From CAYMMX01 sp964391675 (lineage in GTDB: Bacteria > Cyanobacteriota > Vampirovibrionia > Gastranaerophilales > Gastranaerophilaceae): DNA of 64,000 nt. Shown in pieces: positions 9,137 to 17,416 of this stretch (its first letter is position 1; the number at the start of each line of letters is the position of its first letter). A model generated the notes under the pieces. That model made no database searches. It was not told where the DNA came from and worked only from the letters and a program-made list of their open reading frames with translations. The translations under genes were made by a program, and so were the position numbers. The stretch is from contig CAYMMX010000008.1 in assembly GCA_964391675.1 (NCBI GenBank), positions 1 through 64,000 on the forward strand, in the 5' to 3' direction.

Positions 9137-9407
9137 AATATCTCCCTGATTTTTCCTCCCGTAATTATTTGATTATAGAGTATTACGATAAAATTTAAAA
9201 CATTTTTTATATACTAATTTAACATAATTTAACCTACTCACTCGACATTTAAATTTTTTTTTAGTACGATTAAACTATTGAGTCTTATATAACACTATTG
9301 TTTTCTAAGATTTTGTAGATGAAGCTCTGTTTTTTAGAGTATTCATTAAAACTAATTAATACACTGATTAAGTAATGATATCGAAATATAAATAAAGGAG
9401 AATTAAT

Positions 9408-9902
9408 ATGCAAGTAATACTTAAAAAAGATGTACAAAACCTTGGCGAAGCAGGTGATTTGGTAAATGTAAAAGATGGTTATGCAAGAAACTTTTTGCTT
9501 CCTCAAAAAGTTGCTGAAGTAGCAACAGACGGAGCATTAAAGAATCGTGAACAAAATCTTGTAAGAATTAAAGCTAAACAGGAAAAATTACATCAACAAG
9601 CTATAGAAACAGCTAAAAAAATTGAAGAATTAGCTAAGTTGGAATTGAGCGCAAAAGCTGGAGAAAGCGGTAAATTATTTGGGACTATCACTACCAAAAA
9701 ATTATCTGAAGAATTAGTGGCAAAAATCGGTATTACAATTGATAGAAAAAATGTTTCACTAAATGCACCGATAAATAAAGTTGGTGAGTATAAAATGCTT
9801 ATTAAGCTAACTTCTAAAGTTAAAACTGAATTAGCAGTTATTGTTACTGCTTCTGAAGTTTTAAAAGAAGAACTTAAAGAAGCTGAGGTAATTGAAGAGT
9901 AA
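9408..9902 (+). CDS. rplI: 50S ribosomal protein bL9
   Basis: Binds domain V/L1-stalk base of 23S rRNA and influences reading-frame fidelity. The N-terminal signature (MQVILKKDVQNLGEAGD, then VKDGYARNFLLP) is textbook L9. The protein is 164 residues, slightly longer than the usual 148-150 because of an acidic C-terminal tail. AAGGAG lies 8 bases before the ATG. It stands alone, without rpsF, ssb or rpsR, and is closed by a 16-bp hairpin. The 270 bases upstream contain no gene that I can see; TTATAT near 9284 is a possible -10 element for a leader of about 110 bases. Confidence 0.97.
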   Translation: MQVILKKDVQNLGEAGDLVNVKDGYARNFLLPQKVAEVATDGALKNREQNLVRIKAKQEKLHQQAIETAKKIEELAKLELSAKAGESGKLFGTITTKKLSEELVAKIGITIDRKNVSLNAPINKVGEYKMLIKLTSKVKTELAVIVTASEVLKEELKEAEVIEE

Positions 9903-9912
9903 TTATCATTTA

Positions 9913-9954
9913 GCGTGCAAATTTTCACTTATGTGAAAATTTGCACGCGTTATT
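9913..9954 (+). terminator. Terminator after rplI
   Basis: A perfect 16-bp stem (9913-9928 with 9933-9948) around a TTAT loop, followed by GTTATTTT. The T-tract is weak but the stem is strong. Confidence 0.7.
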
Positions 9955-9981
9955 TTAAATTATATTAATAGGGGATTGATT

Positions 9982-11046
9982 ATGGGTTTAAAATTGGAAA
10001 GTATGGCTATAGGCTCTTTGCCGCATAAAAATCTTGATGATGCAATGAGAATAGTTGAAAACAATTTCCCTAAAATTCCTTTTTGGCCTCAACTTGCTAA
10101 GTTGAATAAAAATGAAGATATGATTGTTCAATTTCTTGAGAGACTTCCGGGAATTGTTATTGAAGATAGTAAAACATATATGGATAACGAATCGGAGTTG
10201 TTTTTTGAGCAACTAGAAGAGCTTTTTATGGATTATGAAGATATTATTTCCGATTTCGATTCAGAATTGTTGAATAAGTATGCTATAAGTGAAGATTATT
10301 CTTCCACTTTTGCTCCTTTTTTAGAGGTAATAAAAAGAACAAAACCAAAATTTGCAAAAGGTCAAATTGTAGGACCGTTTACACTTGCAACTACCCTAAC
10401 AGATAAAGATGGTAAATGTGTTTTTTATGATGAAACATTAAGAGAAGTTATCGTTAAAACACTTTCTTTAAAAGCTTTATGGCAAATTATTAAAATTAAG
10501 AAGGCTAATCCTGATACGATTCCGATTATTTTTATAGATGAACCTTCAATTTCTCAGTTAGGAACATCTGCTTTTATTACTATTTCAAAAGAAGATGTTA
10601 TAGAAATTTTTAAAGAAGTTTCAGATATTATAAAAAGTGCCGATGCAATTAGTGCAATACATTGTTGCGGTAAATGCGACTGGAATGTTCCTATTGAAAG
10701 CGGTGTAAATATAATTAATCTTGACGGTTATTTCTTTGCACAGAATCTAAGTTTATTCTCTTCTGATATTAAAAAATTTCTGGATAATGGAGGTATAATA
10801 GCTTGGGGAATTATACCTACTCTTGATTCTTTGGCTTTAGAGAATGCAAGTTTAGAATCTATGGTAAATAAATTTGAGGAAGCAATTAATTATCTCATTA
10901 ATAAAGGTATTGAGAAAGATTTAATTTTAAATAATAGTATGATTACGCCGTCTTGCGGTGCAGGGTCATTAAGTGTTGATTTATCTAAAAAAGCGATGAC
11001 TCTAACTAAAAGTTTATCAGAAAAATTACAGGAGAAATATAATTAG
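9982..11046 (+). CDS. UROD/MetE-like barrel protein
   Basis: 354-residue protein of the uroporphyrinogen-decarboxylase/cobalamin-independent methionine-synthase superfamily. It begins LESMAIGSLPHKN, has FWPQLAKLNKNEDM near residue 35, and carries a likely zinc site in IHCCGKCDW, as methyl-transferring members do; a second Cys occurs late in TPSCGAGSL. Family knowledge suggests transfer of a methyl group to or from a thiol or corrinoid, but the substrate cannot be read from the sequence. It overlaps by one base with a CooC-like ATPase gene (TAGTG), so the two are cotranslated. Start ATG 9982 is chosen for GGGG 8 bases upstream; the in-frame TTG at 9976 is closer. Confidence 0.65.
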   Translation: MGLKLESMAIGSLPHKNLDDAMRIVENNFPKIPFWPQLAKLNKNEDMIVQFLERLPGIVIEDSKTYMDNESELFFEQLEELFMDYEDIISDFDSELLNKYAISEDYSSTFAPFLEVIKRTKPKFAKGQIVGPFTLATTLTDKDGKCVFYDETLREVIVKTLSLKALWQIIKIKKANPDTIPIIFIDEPSISQLGTSAFITISKEDVIEIFKEVSDIIKSADAISAIHCCGKCDWNVPIESGVNIINLDGYFFAQNLSLFSSDIKKFLDNGGIIAWGIIPTLDSLALENASLESMVNKFEEAINYLINKGIEKDLILNNSMITPSCGAGSLSVDLSKKAMTLTKSLSEKLQEKYN

Positions 11047-11792
11047 TGACAATTAAACTTGCAATTACAGGGAAAAGCGGAAGCGGAAAGACAACAATAA
11101 CAAAAGCATTTTTAAGAATTTTTCAAGAAATTTATCCTGAAAAATCTATACTTTTATTTGATAATGATTTATCAAGTGAGCTTGGTCATAGTTTTGGTCT
11201 AGATATAAGAAATACTATTTATGGTATAAGAAGTGGGAAACACGAGTATAAATCTCCAATTCCCGAAAATATGTCAAAACAAGAGTATATTGATTGGGCT
11301 TTGGAAGATATTGTAGTATCTGTCGGTGAAAATGTCGACATAATTATTTCTTGGTTTGTGGGATCTAAAGATTGCAGATGCCCAATCACAAAACAATTGA
11401 ATGATGCGATTGTTAAATTAATGGAAAGATATGATATAGTTATTTTTGACTGCGAATTTGATTTAAAATACCTAAATCAATTAGTTGATACTGATATTGA
11501 TACAACAATAATTGTCGCAAATCCAACGGATGAATCGGCACATTTGACTAAGAGAATTGAAGAATTTTCGGCAAAATATTCAGCAGGCGGACAGCTTGGC
11601 GTTGTTTTAAATAAAGTAGGAACAAAAGAAATTGTATCTGTATACGAGTTACTTAAAAAATATGATCTGGAAATTCTTGGTGTAATTCCGATTGATGAAA
11701 ATCTTGTACAACATTCAATAGAAAAAGATTCAGAAGTTATTCAAGAGGCAATCAAACAATTTTATTTTAGATTAAACCTTCCGCAAGTATAG
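11046..11792 (+). CDS. CooC/MinD-type P-loop ATPase
   Basis: 248 residues of the SIMIBI class. Walker A is GKSGSGKTT at residues 8-16; the signature lysine of deviant MinD/CooC P-loops is replaced by Ser in the second position (GKSG, not GKGG). Then come FDNDLSSELGHS, a switch region VDIIISW, CRCP with two cysteines, the strand IVIFDCEFD, and VLNKVGT as nucleotide-specificity loop. CooC proteins insert nickel into CO dehydrogenase, and relatives reactivate corrinoid proteins, but neither partner is in the window. GTG start overlaps the upstream stop codon. The 3' end overlaps lgt on the other strand by 21 bases. Confidence 0.7.
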   Translation: MTIKLAITGKSGSGKTTITKAFLRIFQEIYPEKSILLFDNDLSSELGHSFGLDIRNTIYGIRSGKHEYKSPIPENMSKQEYIDWALEDIVVSVGENVDIIISWFVGSKDCRCPITKQLNDAIVKLMERYDIVIFDCEFDLKYLNQLVDTDIDTTIIVANPTDESAHLTKRIEEFSAKYSAGGQLGVVLNKVGTKEIVSVYELLKKYDLEILGVIPIDENLVQHSIEKDSEVIQEAIKQFYFRLNLPQV

Positions 11793-12560
11793 TATTTTAA
11801 TTATTGAAATTGAACTTATGATTATTATGAGTAAACTCATAATTTGAGCAATAGGCACATTATGTATGTTTAAAACGCTATCTATTCTTATATTTTCGAT
11901 AACAATTCTTATAGCAGAATATAAAATCAGATATGAAAAAAATATAATTCCATCTTTATTTTTACTTGTTTTTCGAATAATAAAAAATAAAATTATTAAT
12001 ATGACTATATCTAAAATACTCTCATATAAAAAAGTCGGATGAAAAAAATTGTATTGCATATACTCAATAGGTCTTTTATAGATAGGTATATATATTTTTA
12101 TGAAGAATTCAGTAGGTTTACCAAAGGCTTCCGAGTTAAAAAAATTACCCCATCTTCCAATAGCCTGTCCCAAAATTAATCCATATGAGAATATATCACA
12201 GAGTTTTAATATTGGTAATTTATGTTTTTTTGCATAAATTATTCCGCCTAAAAGACCTCCAAAAATTGCGCCATGTATAGATAACCCGCCATGTCGAATT
12301 TCTAAAATTTCTATTAAATTTTGAGAAAAATAATCATATCCAAGTAAGCAATAATAAAGTCTTGCACCAATTATAGCCCCAATTATTATGTGAGGTGATA
12401 TATCATAAATAATATCAGGATTTAGCTCGGGATAATATTTTTTTGTAATAAAATTTGTTAGTAATACTCCGCAAAACAGCGAAATAGCCATTATTATGCC
12501 ATAATAATAAACAGGCATAGATCCAATATTAAAAGCAACTTCGCCCGGTGATGCAAACAT
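11772..12560 (-). CDS. lgt: Phosphatidylglycerol-prolipoprotein diacylglyceryl transferase
   Basis: Integral membrane enzyme that attaches diacylglycerol to the lipobox cysteine of prolipoproteins, the first step of lipoprotein maturation. The Lgt signature appears as GQAIGRWGNFFNSEAFG near residues 130-146, and the RHGGLSIHGA segment with the essential His precedes it. Seven hydrophobic segments are apparent, length 262. The start codon is two bases after the stop of an upstream lipoprotein gene, so the two form one unit in which enzyme and a substrate are neighbours. Confidence 0.95.
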   Translation of the reverse strand: MFASPGEVAFNIGSMPVYYYGIIMAISLFCGVLLTNFITKKYYPELNPDIIYDISPHIIIGAIIGARLYYCLLGYDYFSQNLIEILEIRHGGLSIHGAIFGGLLGGIIYAKKHKLPILKLCDIFSYGLILGQAIGRWGNFFNSEAFGKPTEFFIKIYIPIYKRPIEYMQYNFFHPTFLYESILDIVILIILFFIIRKTSKNKDGIIFFSYLILYSAIRIVIENIRIDSVLNIHNVPIAQIMSLLIIIISSISIIKILYLRKV

Positions 12561-12562
12561 GA

Positions 12563-13159
12563 TTAATTTTCCAAAGATATACTTGTAGAATATTTAGGCA
12601 ATTCTTTTTTTAAATACTCAATTTTTTCTTCTACTTCTTGTTTATCTTGGATATTTGCCCCTTTTTCAATATAGTTTGTATAAGAAATTATTGATGCACT
12701 TAGGAGTTTTTCTATTTCTGCTTTTTGCTCAGATGTTAATATATTTTTTTTATTTGCATCTTTTTCTTCTTCTTCTTCTGCAATTTTGTCTGTATTATTA
12801 TCCTTATTGTTAATAGTTCCATCAATTATGGCTTTTGCATAGTTTTCTTGAGCTACTGCCAGCGAGTAGTATGCATCTGCAAAGCTTGGTTTAAGTTTAA
12901 TTGAATTTTGGAATGTTTCTACTGCTTCAGGATATTTTTCGGCTTGTGTATATGCTATTCCTAGATTATAATGTGTTTCAAAAATAGTACTGTCTAAATC
13001 AATACTGGATTTAAGTCTGCTTATAGCATTTTCATAATCTCCTTTGTCCAAGTAAGCTTTAGCTTTATCATTAAGTTCTTGGACTGCAAGATTGTTTATA
13101 CAAGCTGTTGAAATAACTGAAACGAAAAGTATTAAGACTAATAAAAAAGCTTTTTTCAT
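12563..13159 (-). CDS. TPR lipoprotein
   Basis: Secreted lipoprotein: MKKAF start, hydrophobic core and lipobox ISTAC, giving a mature Cys near residue 20. At least two and a half tetratricopeptide repeats follow (AKAYLDKGDYENAISRLKS, THYNLGIAYTQAEKYPEAVE, ADAYYSLAVAQ), then an acidic Glu-rich linker and a C-terminal helix. TPR lipoproteins usually scaffold envelope complexes; partners here are unknown. The ATG at 13159 follows AGGGG and is preferred to the in-frame GTG at 13165. Upstream of lgt in the same unit. Confidence 0.75.
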   Translation of the reverse strand: MKKAFLLVLILFVSVISTACINNLAVQELNDKAKAYLDKGDYENAISRLKSSIDLDSTIFETHYNLGIAYTQAEKYPEAVETFQNSIKLKPSFADAYYSLAVAQENYAKAIIDGTINNKDNNTDKIAEEEEEKDANKKNILTSEQKAEIEKLLSASIISYTNYIEKGANIQDKQEVEEKIEYLKKELPKYSTSISLEN

Positions 13160-13305
13160 ATCCACCCCTTGTGGATTTAATTTTATAACAAAATAAAATA
13201 TTTGGCAATAAAAAGAATTTAAGTTACAATAAACAAGTAAAATATATAAATATAAAGTAAGTTATTTAGATTTATTAATTCAGTTTTTATTTAATAGGAG
13301 TTGTT

Positions 13306-13575
13306 ATGTCAGATGATAAAGTAATAAGTTTAGGTTCTAAAAAATCAAAAAAAGAATCTAAAGAGAAAGATTCAGAAGATCAACAGGAAGTTATCTATTG
13401 CAGTTTTTGTAAACGTCCTAATACTCAGGTTATAAAAATGGTACAAGGTCCGGGAGTTAATATTTGTTCAGAATGTACAATGATTGCAGTTCAATATTTA
13501 ATATTAAATGACAGAATGTTATCTGCTGAAGCTCAAATGATTTTAGATGCATTTTGGGGTAAGAGTAAACATTAA
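13306..13575 (+). CDS. Free-standing ClpX-type zinc-finger protein
   Basis: 89 residues. A lysine-rich N-terminal 30 residues is followed by a C4 zinc finger of the kind at the N-terminus of ClpX: Cys32-x2-Cys35, the stretch QGPGVNIC and Cys54-x2-Cys57. No AAA+ domain follows; the chain ends 32 residues after the last Cys. In ClpX this domain dimerises and binds substrates and adaptors, so a free copy might act as adaptor or as competitor. It lies just upstream of a 550-residue protein and three genes from a Clp-N repeat protein. Start has AGGAG 6 bases upstream. Confidence 0.7.
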   Translation: MSDDKVISLGSKKSKKESKEKDSEDQQEVIYCSFCKRPNTQVIKMVQGPGVNICSECTMIAVQYLILNDRMLSAEAQMILDAFWGKSKH

Positions 13576-13599
13576 ATTTAAGAAAGGTAGATTGTTTTA

Positions 13600-15252
13600 A
13601 TGAATCAATTGAATAAGCTTCAAATTAAAGCAGAAGTATTGACAGTATTATCTAAATTACAAGCCAATTTAGAAGCTGTTAATATAGATAATGAACTTGA
13701 AGTGTTAGCTGCACAAGAAGATAAAAAATCTATTTTAGACGTATTAATTAAAGAACTTTGTAAGTCTAATGATCAAAGAGCTATATTGGTTTGTTTTATG
13801 TTACTGAAACTTTGCGAACAGCGTGAATTAGAAGAAGCCCTTTGGGGTGTTTTGAAAAATCAGACTGTTATTGATTCAACAAAAACCATTATATTAAACG
13901 TTTTGAAGGATATGGGCAATAAGGTTGAATATGAAAAATTAGAAGAGTATTTTGAAAACCCGGATGAAGTTGTCGATGCTGATACAAAAAGGCTTTTACA
14001 AACAGCAATTATTAATCCCGAGGCACAAATAGATTTTCTGGATTTTTTAAATTCGCTCTCGGATAATGATCAGAAAATTTTAGTACAGTCTTTGGGTGAA
14101 GATTATTCTTCAGATAATTTAGCCAATATTTTGAATCCTCTTATTATATATTCTCCTACTTCGGAGTTAGGAAAAATTTCGATAGATATTTTAGGTGATA
14201 CAAAGTCTCAATTGGCACTTCATTCTCTTGAGGAGGCTTTAAAGTTTGTAGAAGATGATGAAACTATTATGCTTATCAAGAGAAATATTTCCAAGTTGAA
14301 ATTAGCTGGAGTTAGAGAAGATAATGCAATAGAATTTTATAAAAGTTTATTGTCCTCAAGACCTTATTTCTCTTATACAAGTTTTCCGGATGGACATGGA
14401 AACCAAGCAATTATATTTTCACGTGAAAGAAAAGAAGATGAAACTATTCAGATGTTTGCTTTTGTATTGAATGATAAGTATGGAATTATAGATTGTTTCG
14501 GATTTAATGAAATAACAAAACCGGAATTCGAAAGAATTGTTTATCGATTTTATAATGATGATGATCATATATATATAAATCCAACTGTAATTAAATCTAT
14601 TTTAGTTGATGCAGAAAGAACAACTAGAAAAAACGGAATTAAACTATCATATGAATACATATGTTGGAGAATTATATTGTCTGATATTGAAGTTGACCCA
14701 ATTCCCGTTGAACTTATTTTAAAAAGCAAGTATTTATCTGAACCTTTATCGGAAAAAGGTTTGGACAAAATTTACATGTTTGATTTTATTCAGAAATGGT
14801 TTTTTGATACAGAATACAGTGATGAATTTAAAAACGTGATTTCTTCATTGAATTCTGAAATCCAAAGCGGAAATTCAACACCGAATTTAGATGATATTGT
14901 AGCAGAATCTATTGATACAATATTTGATGTAGAACAGAAATCACTCCTTGATAAAAGGATTTTAATGAGTGCTTACTTAAAATATTTATCAGAAGGACGA
15001 CCTGATGCACATGAAGAAGCACAATTACTTTATTCTTTATACTTGGATGAGGATAAAAAATCTAAATTGGCTGAAAATATTATTAAAAAAAGCATTTACG
15101 AATATTATGTAGCTCTCAAATTTAAATATAAAGAAATAGGTAAAACAACTAACATTTTTACTATGAAGAATAAGCAAAAAGATTTTGAATTAACACAAAA
15201 GCAAGTTGATTCTATGATTTCGTTAATAGAGAAAATGTGGGTAAAAAATTAA
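13600..15252 (+). CDS. Large helical protein of unknown function
   Basis: 550 residues, no signal peptide or membrane segment. The N-terminal half (to about residue 240) looks like alpha-solenoid helices resembling HEAT/armadillo units (for example ILVCFMLLKLCEQRELEEALWG and LLQTAIINPEAQIDFL); this is from amphipathic pattern, not a recognised motif. The C-terminal half is mixed alpha/beta with a conserved-looking block around IYINPTVIKSILVDA and AERTTRKNGIKLSYEYICW. It is 24 bases after the zinc-finger gene and overlaps or abuts ruvX, so it is probably part of one transcript. AAGGTAG precedes the ATG. I do not recognise a family; likely restricted to this lineage. Confidence 0.55.
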   Translation: MNQLNKLQIKAEVLTVLSKLQANLEAVNIDNELEVLAAQEDKKSILDVLIKELCKSNDQRAILVCFMLLKLCEQRELEEALWGVLKNQTVIDSTKTIILNVLKDMGNKVEYEKLEEYFENPDEVVDADTKRLLQTAIINPEAQIDFLDFLNSLSDNDQKILVQSLGEDYSSDNLANILNPLIIYSPTSELGKISIDILGDTKSQLALHSLEEALKFVEDDETIMLIKRNISKLKLAGVREDNAIEFYKSLLSSRPYFSYTSFPDGHGNQAIIFSRERKEDETIQMFAFVLNDKYGIIDCFGFNEITKPEFERIVYRFYNDDDHIYINPTVIKSILVDAERTTRKNGIKLSYEYICWRIILSDIEVDPIPVELILKSKYLSEPLSEKGLDKIYMFDFIQKWFFDTEYSDEFKNVISSLNSEIQSGNSTPNLDDIVAESIDTIFDVEQKSLLDKRILMSAYLKYLSEGRPDAHEEAQLLYSLYLDEDKKSKLAENIIKKSIYEYYVALKFKYKEIGKTTNIFTMKNKQKDFELTQKQVDSMISLIEKMWVKN

Positions 15253-15263
15253 ACGTGGTACAA

Positions 15264-15671
15264 ATGCATAAAATCATGGCACTGGATATAGGAACCAAAA
15301 GAATAGGTGTTGCTCTAAGTGACTTTTTACAGATTATTGCATCAGGACATTCTTGTGTAGAAAGAAAATCAGATAAATTTGCGTATGAATCAATTTTAAA
15401 AATTGCTAGTGAAAACAATGTTCAAAAAATCATAGTCGGGATTCCTTTTAATATGGACAACTCTGAAGGATTACAAGCTCATAACTGTAAAGAGTTTGCG
15501 AACCTTTTTGAAAACGAGTTTGAGGTTATATATGAAGACGAACGACTTTCTTCGGAACAGGCAGAAGAAAATTTAAAAAACAGAAAAATTAATTATAGAA
15601 AAAATAAAGGACTTATTGATATTGAAAGCGCTTGTATTATTCTAGAACAATATTTATCCAAAATAAAATAA
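15264..15671 (+). CDS. ruvX: Holliday-junction resolvase-like RuvX/YqgF
   Basis: RNase H-fold putative nuclease involved in 16S rRNA 5'-end maturation and perhaps in recombination. The signature MALDIGTKRIGVALSD begins at residue 5 and supplies the first catalytic Asp; YEDERLSS contributes the Glu and LIDIESACIILEQYL the final Asp. Length 135, normal for the family (about 138), from ATG 15264; earlier in-frame GTGs exist at 15237 and 15255. A RuvX gene beside a DUF1292 gene is also the arrangement in Bacillus and relatives (yrrK-yrzB). Confidence 0.88.
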   Translation: MHKIMALDIGTKRIGVALSDFLQIIASGHSCVERKSDKFAYESILKIASENNVQKIIVGIPFNMDNSEGLQAHNCKEFANLFENEFEVIYEDERLSSEQAEENLKNRKINYRKNKGLIDIESACIILEQYLSKIK

Positions 15672-15764
15672 ATTAATTTTTAGAGATTGTGCCAAAAATT
15701 TGTTTCTGTTAAACTCAGTTTAAATAATATTTATTTAAAACTATAAATAAGAAAGTGAGCAAAA

Positions 15765-16037
15765 ATGACAAAACAAGAAGAAAAACAGTTAATTGAAACT
15801 GTAGATGAATTAGGTAATACAGTTAAATTTGAATTATTCGACATAATTGAATACGAGGATAAAGAATATGCCTTGCTTTGGCCTGAAGATAGAGCTGAAG
15901 ATGATGATGAAGTTGTTTTAATGCGCCTGATAAAAGATGGTGAAGATTATATATTTGAAGCAATAGAAGATGATGATGAGTTTCAAAAGGTTTCTGAATA
16001 TATTGAAAACTTAGACGACGATATTGATGAAGGTTAA
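15765..16037 (+). CDS. DUF1292 protein
   Basis: 90-residue highly acidic protein. The pattern TVDELGNTVKFELFDIIEYEDKEYALLWP is typical of DUF1292, with a hydrophobic beta-sheet core and acidic tail (many Asp/Glu over the last 30 residues). Function is unknown in the family; conserved proximity to ruvX is known in Firmicutes. The ATG follows AAGTGAG at a suitable distance. It is 93 bases after ruvX, with no hairpin between, and 11 bases before the Clp-N repeat gene. Confidence 0.8.
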   Translation: MTKQEEKQLIETVDELGNTVKFELFDIIEYEDKEYALLWPEDRAEDDDEVVLMRLIKDGEDYIFEAIEDDDEFQKVSEYIENLDDDIDEG

Positions 16038-16048
16038 TAATTAATTTT

Positions 16049-17413
16049 ATGTTTGAAAAATTTACCGAAAAAGCAATAAATGCTGTTACAGAAGCTCAGC
16101 AACAAGCTAAAGTTCTTAATAATGCTTATGTACAGCCTGAACATTTATTATTGGCTATTGCTAAACAGGCCAAAGGCGTTTCGCTTAAGCTTTTTAGATA
16201 TCATAATATTTCATTTAATGACCTTAAAGATGCGGTAGAAAAAAAACTACGATTTGAAAAATCTAAAAAAGATTTACAAACTGTTCCTTTTAGCGAAAAT
16301 TTTAAAAATTTACTTAAAGAAGCATTGGATTTAGCAAATAAATCCGGTAATAGTTATGTTTTATTTGAACATTTATTTATTGCGGCAATAAAAGATAAAC
16401 TTTCATATAATCTTAGAATTTTAGAAGAACTTGACTTTAATGTCAAAAATGCTAATGAAATATTGTTACGTATAGTTCAAAAGAAAACAAAAAGGCTTCT
16501 TCATCCTGAAATTGATGACAATAAGGATACGGACAATATATTATCAAACGATAATCAAGACTACCTTTTTGAAGATGAAAGCGCATCTAAGATTTTTAAT
16601 AATGCCCTAGCCAAGCTTCATAACTCAAAATATGAAATACTTGGAACAGAACAAATAATATCTTCTATTCTTGATGAACAAGACTTTGAAGTTTGTGAAA
16701 TTATGAGAGAACATGGTATTGATTCAAAACTTTTTGAAAATGTGCTTTTGCAGATTGATTCTCGTAAATCGGAGTATGATGATAAACGTGTCGTATTCAC
16801 TCCAAGTGCTTTTAGAGTTATGGATTATGCTTCTCAAACTGCAAGAGAACTTGGTTCACCTATTGTTAAACCTGAACATATTATATTAGGTTTACTTAAA
16901 GCAAAATGTGGTGTTGCGTATGATGTCTTTGAATTTCTTAAGGTAGATAAGGATAATTTGGCTGAAGATATTATAAAACCAATTGAAAAACAAATGCCTC
17001 AAGCATTGACAATTTTGAGGCTTGCTAAACAAGAAGCAAGAAGATTGGGTAGAAATGTTGTTGGTACAGAGATGATTTTACTTGGAATAATTAGTGAAGG
17101 AACAGGTATAGGGTTTACTGTATTAAATAGTCTGGGGATAACGCTAAAAGATGTAAGACAAATTATTGAAAAAGTTATTGGTTACGGCAATGAATATTAT
17201 GATACGGAAATAATATTTACCAGACGTGCTAAAAGAATATTAGAGGTTGCTTGGCAAAAAGCTAAAAAATATAACAGACCCAGAATAATGTCCGAACACT
17301 TACTTTATGCTATTACTGCAGAATCATCTTCAGTTGCGATGAAAGCTTTAGAACAGTTAGGTGTCGATGCTGTAGAAATAAGACAAGGTATTTTAAAAGA
17401 AATAGAACAATAA
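16049..17413 (+). CDS. Triple Clp-N domain protein lacking ATPase domains
   Basis: 454 residues composed of six Clp-N repeat motifs, that is three ClpC/ClpA-type N domains in series: residues ~1-145, ~180-310 and ~318-454. Recognisable blocks include FEKFTEKAINAV, VQPEHLLLAIA, FEHLFIAAI, GTEQIISSIL, VKPEHIILGLL, GTEMILLGII and MSEHLLYAI, each following the H-LL pattern of the family. There are no Walker motifs, no middle domain and no ClpP loop. In ClpC the N domain docks adaptors and substrates such as McsB or MecA. This protein may therefore recruit or sequester such partners. Only 3 bases separate it from tilS. Confidence 0.75.
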   Translation: MFEKFTEKAINAVTEAQQQAKVLNNAYVQPEHLLLAIAKQAKGVSLKLFRYHNISFNDLKDAVEKKLRFEKSKKDLQTVPFSENFKNLLKEALDLANKSGNSYVLFEHLFIAAIKDKLSYNLRILEELDFNVKNANEILLRIVQKKTKRLLHPEIDDNKDTDNILSNDNQDYLFEDESASKIFNNALAKLHNSKYEILGTEQIISSILDEQDFEVCEIMREHGIDSKLFENVLLQIDSRKSEYDDKRVVFTPSAFRVMDYASQTARELGSPIVKPEHIILGLLKAKCGVAYDVFEFLKVDKDNLAEDIIKPIEKQMPQALTILRLAKQEARRLGRNVVGTEMILLGIISEGTGIGFTVLNSLGITLKDVRQIIEKVIGYGNEYYDTEIIFTRRAKRILEVAWQKAKKYNRPRIMSEHLLYAITAESSSVAMKALEQLGVDAVEIRQGILKEIEQ

Positions 17414-17416
17414 TTT

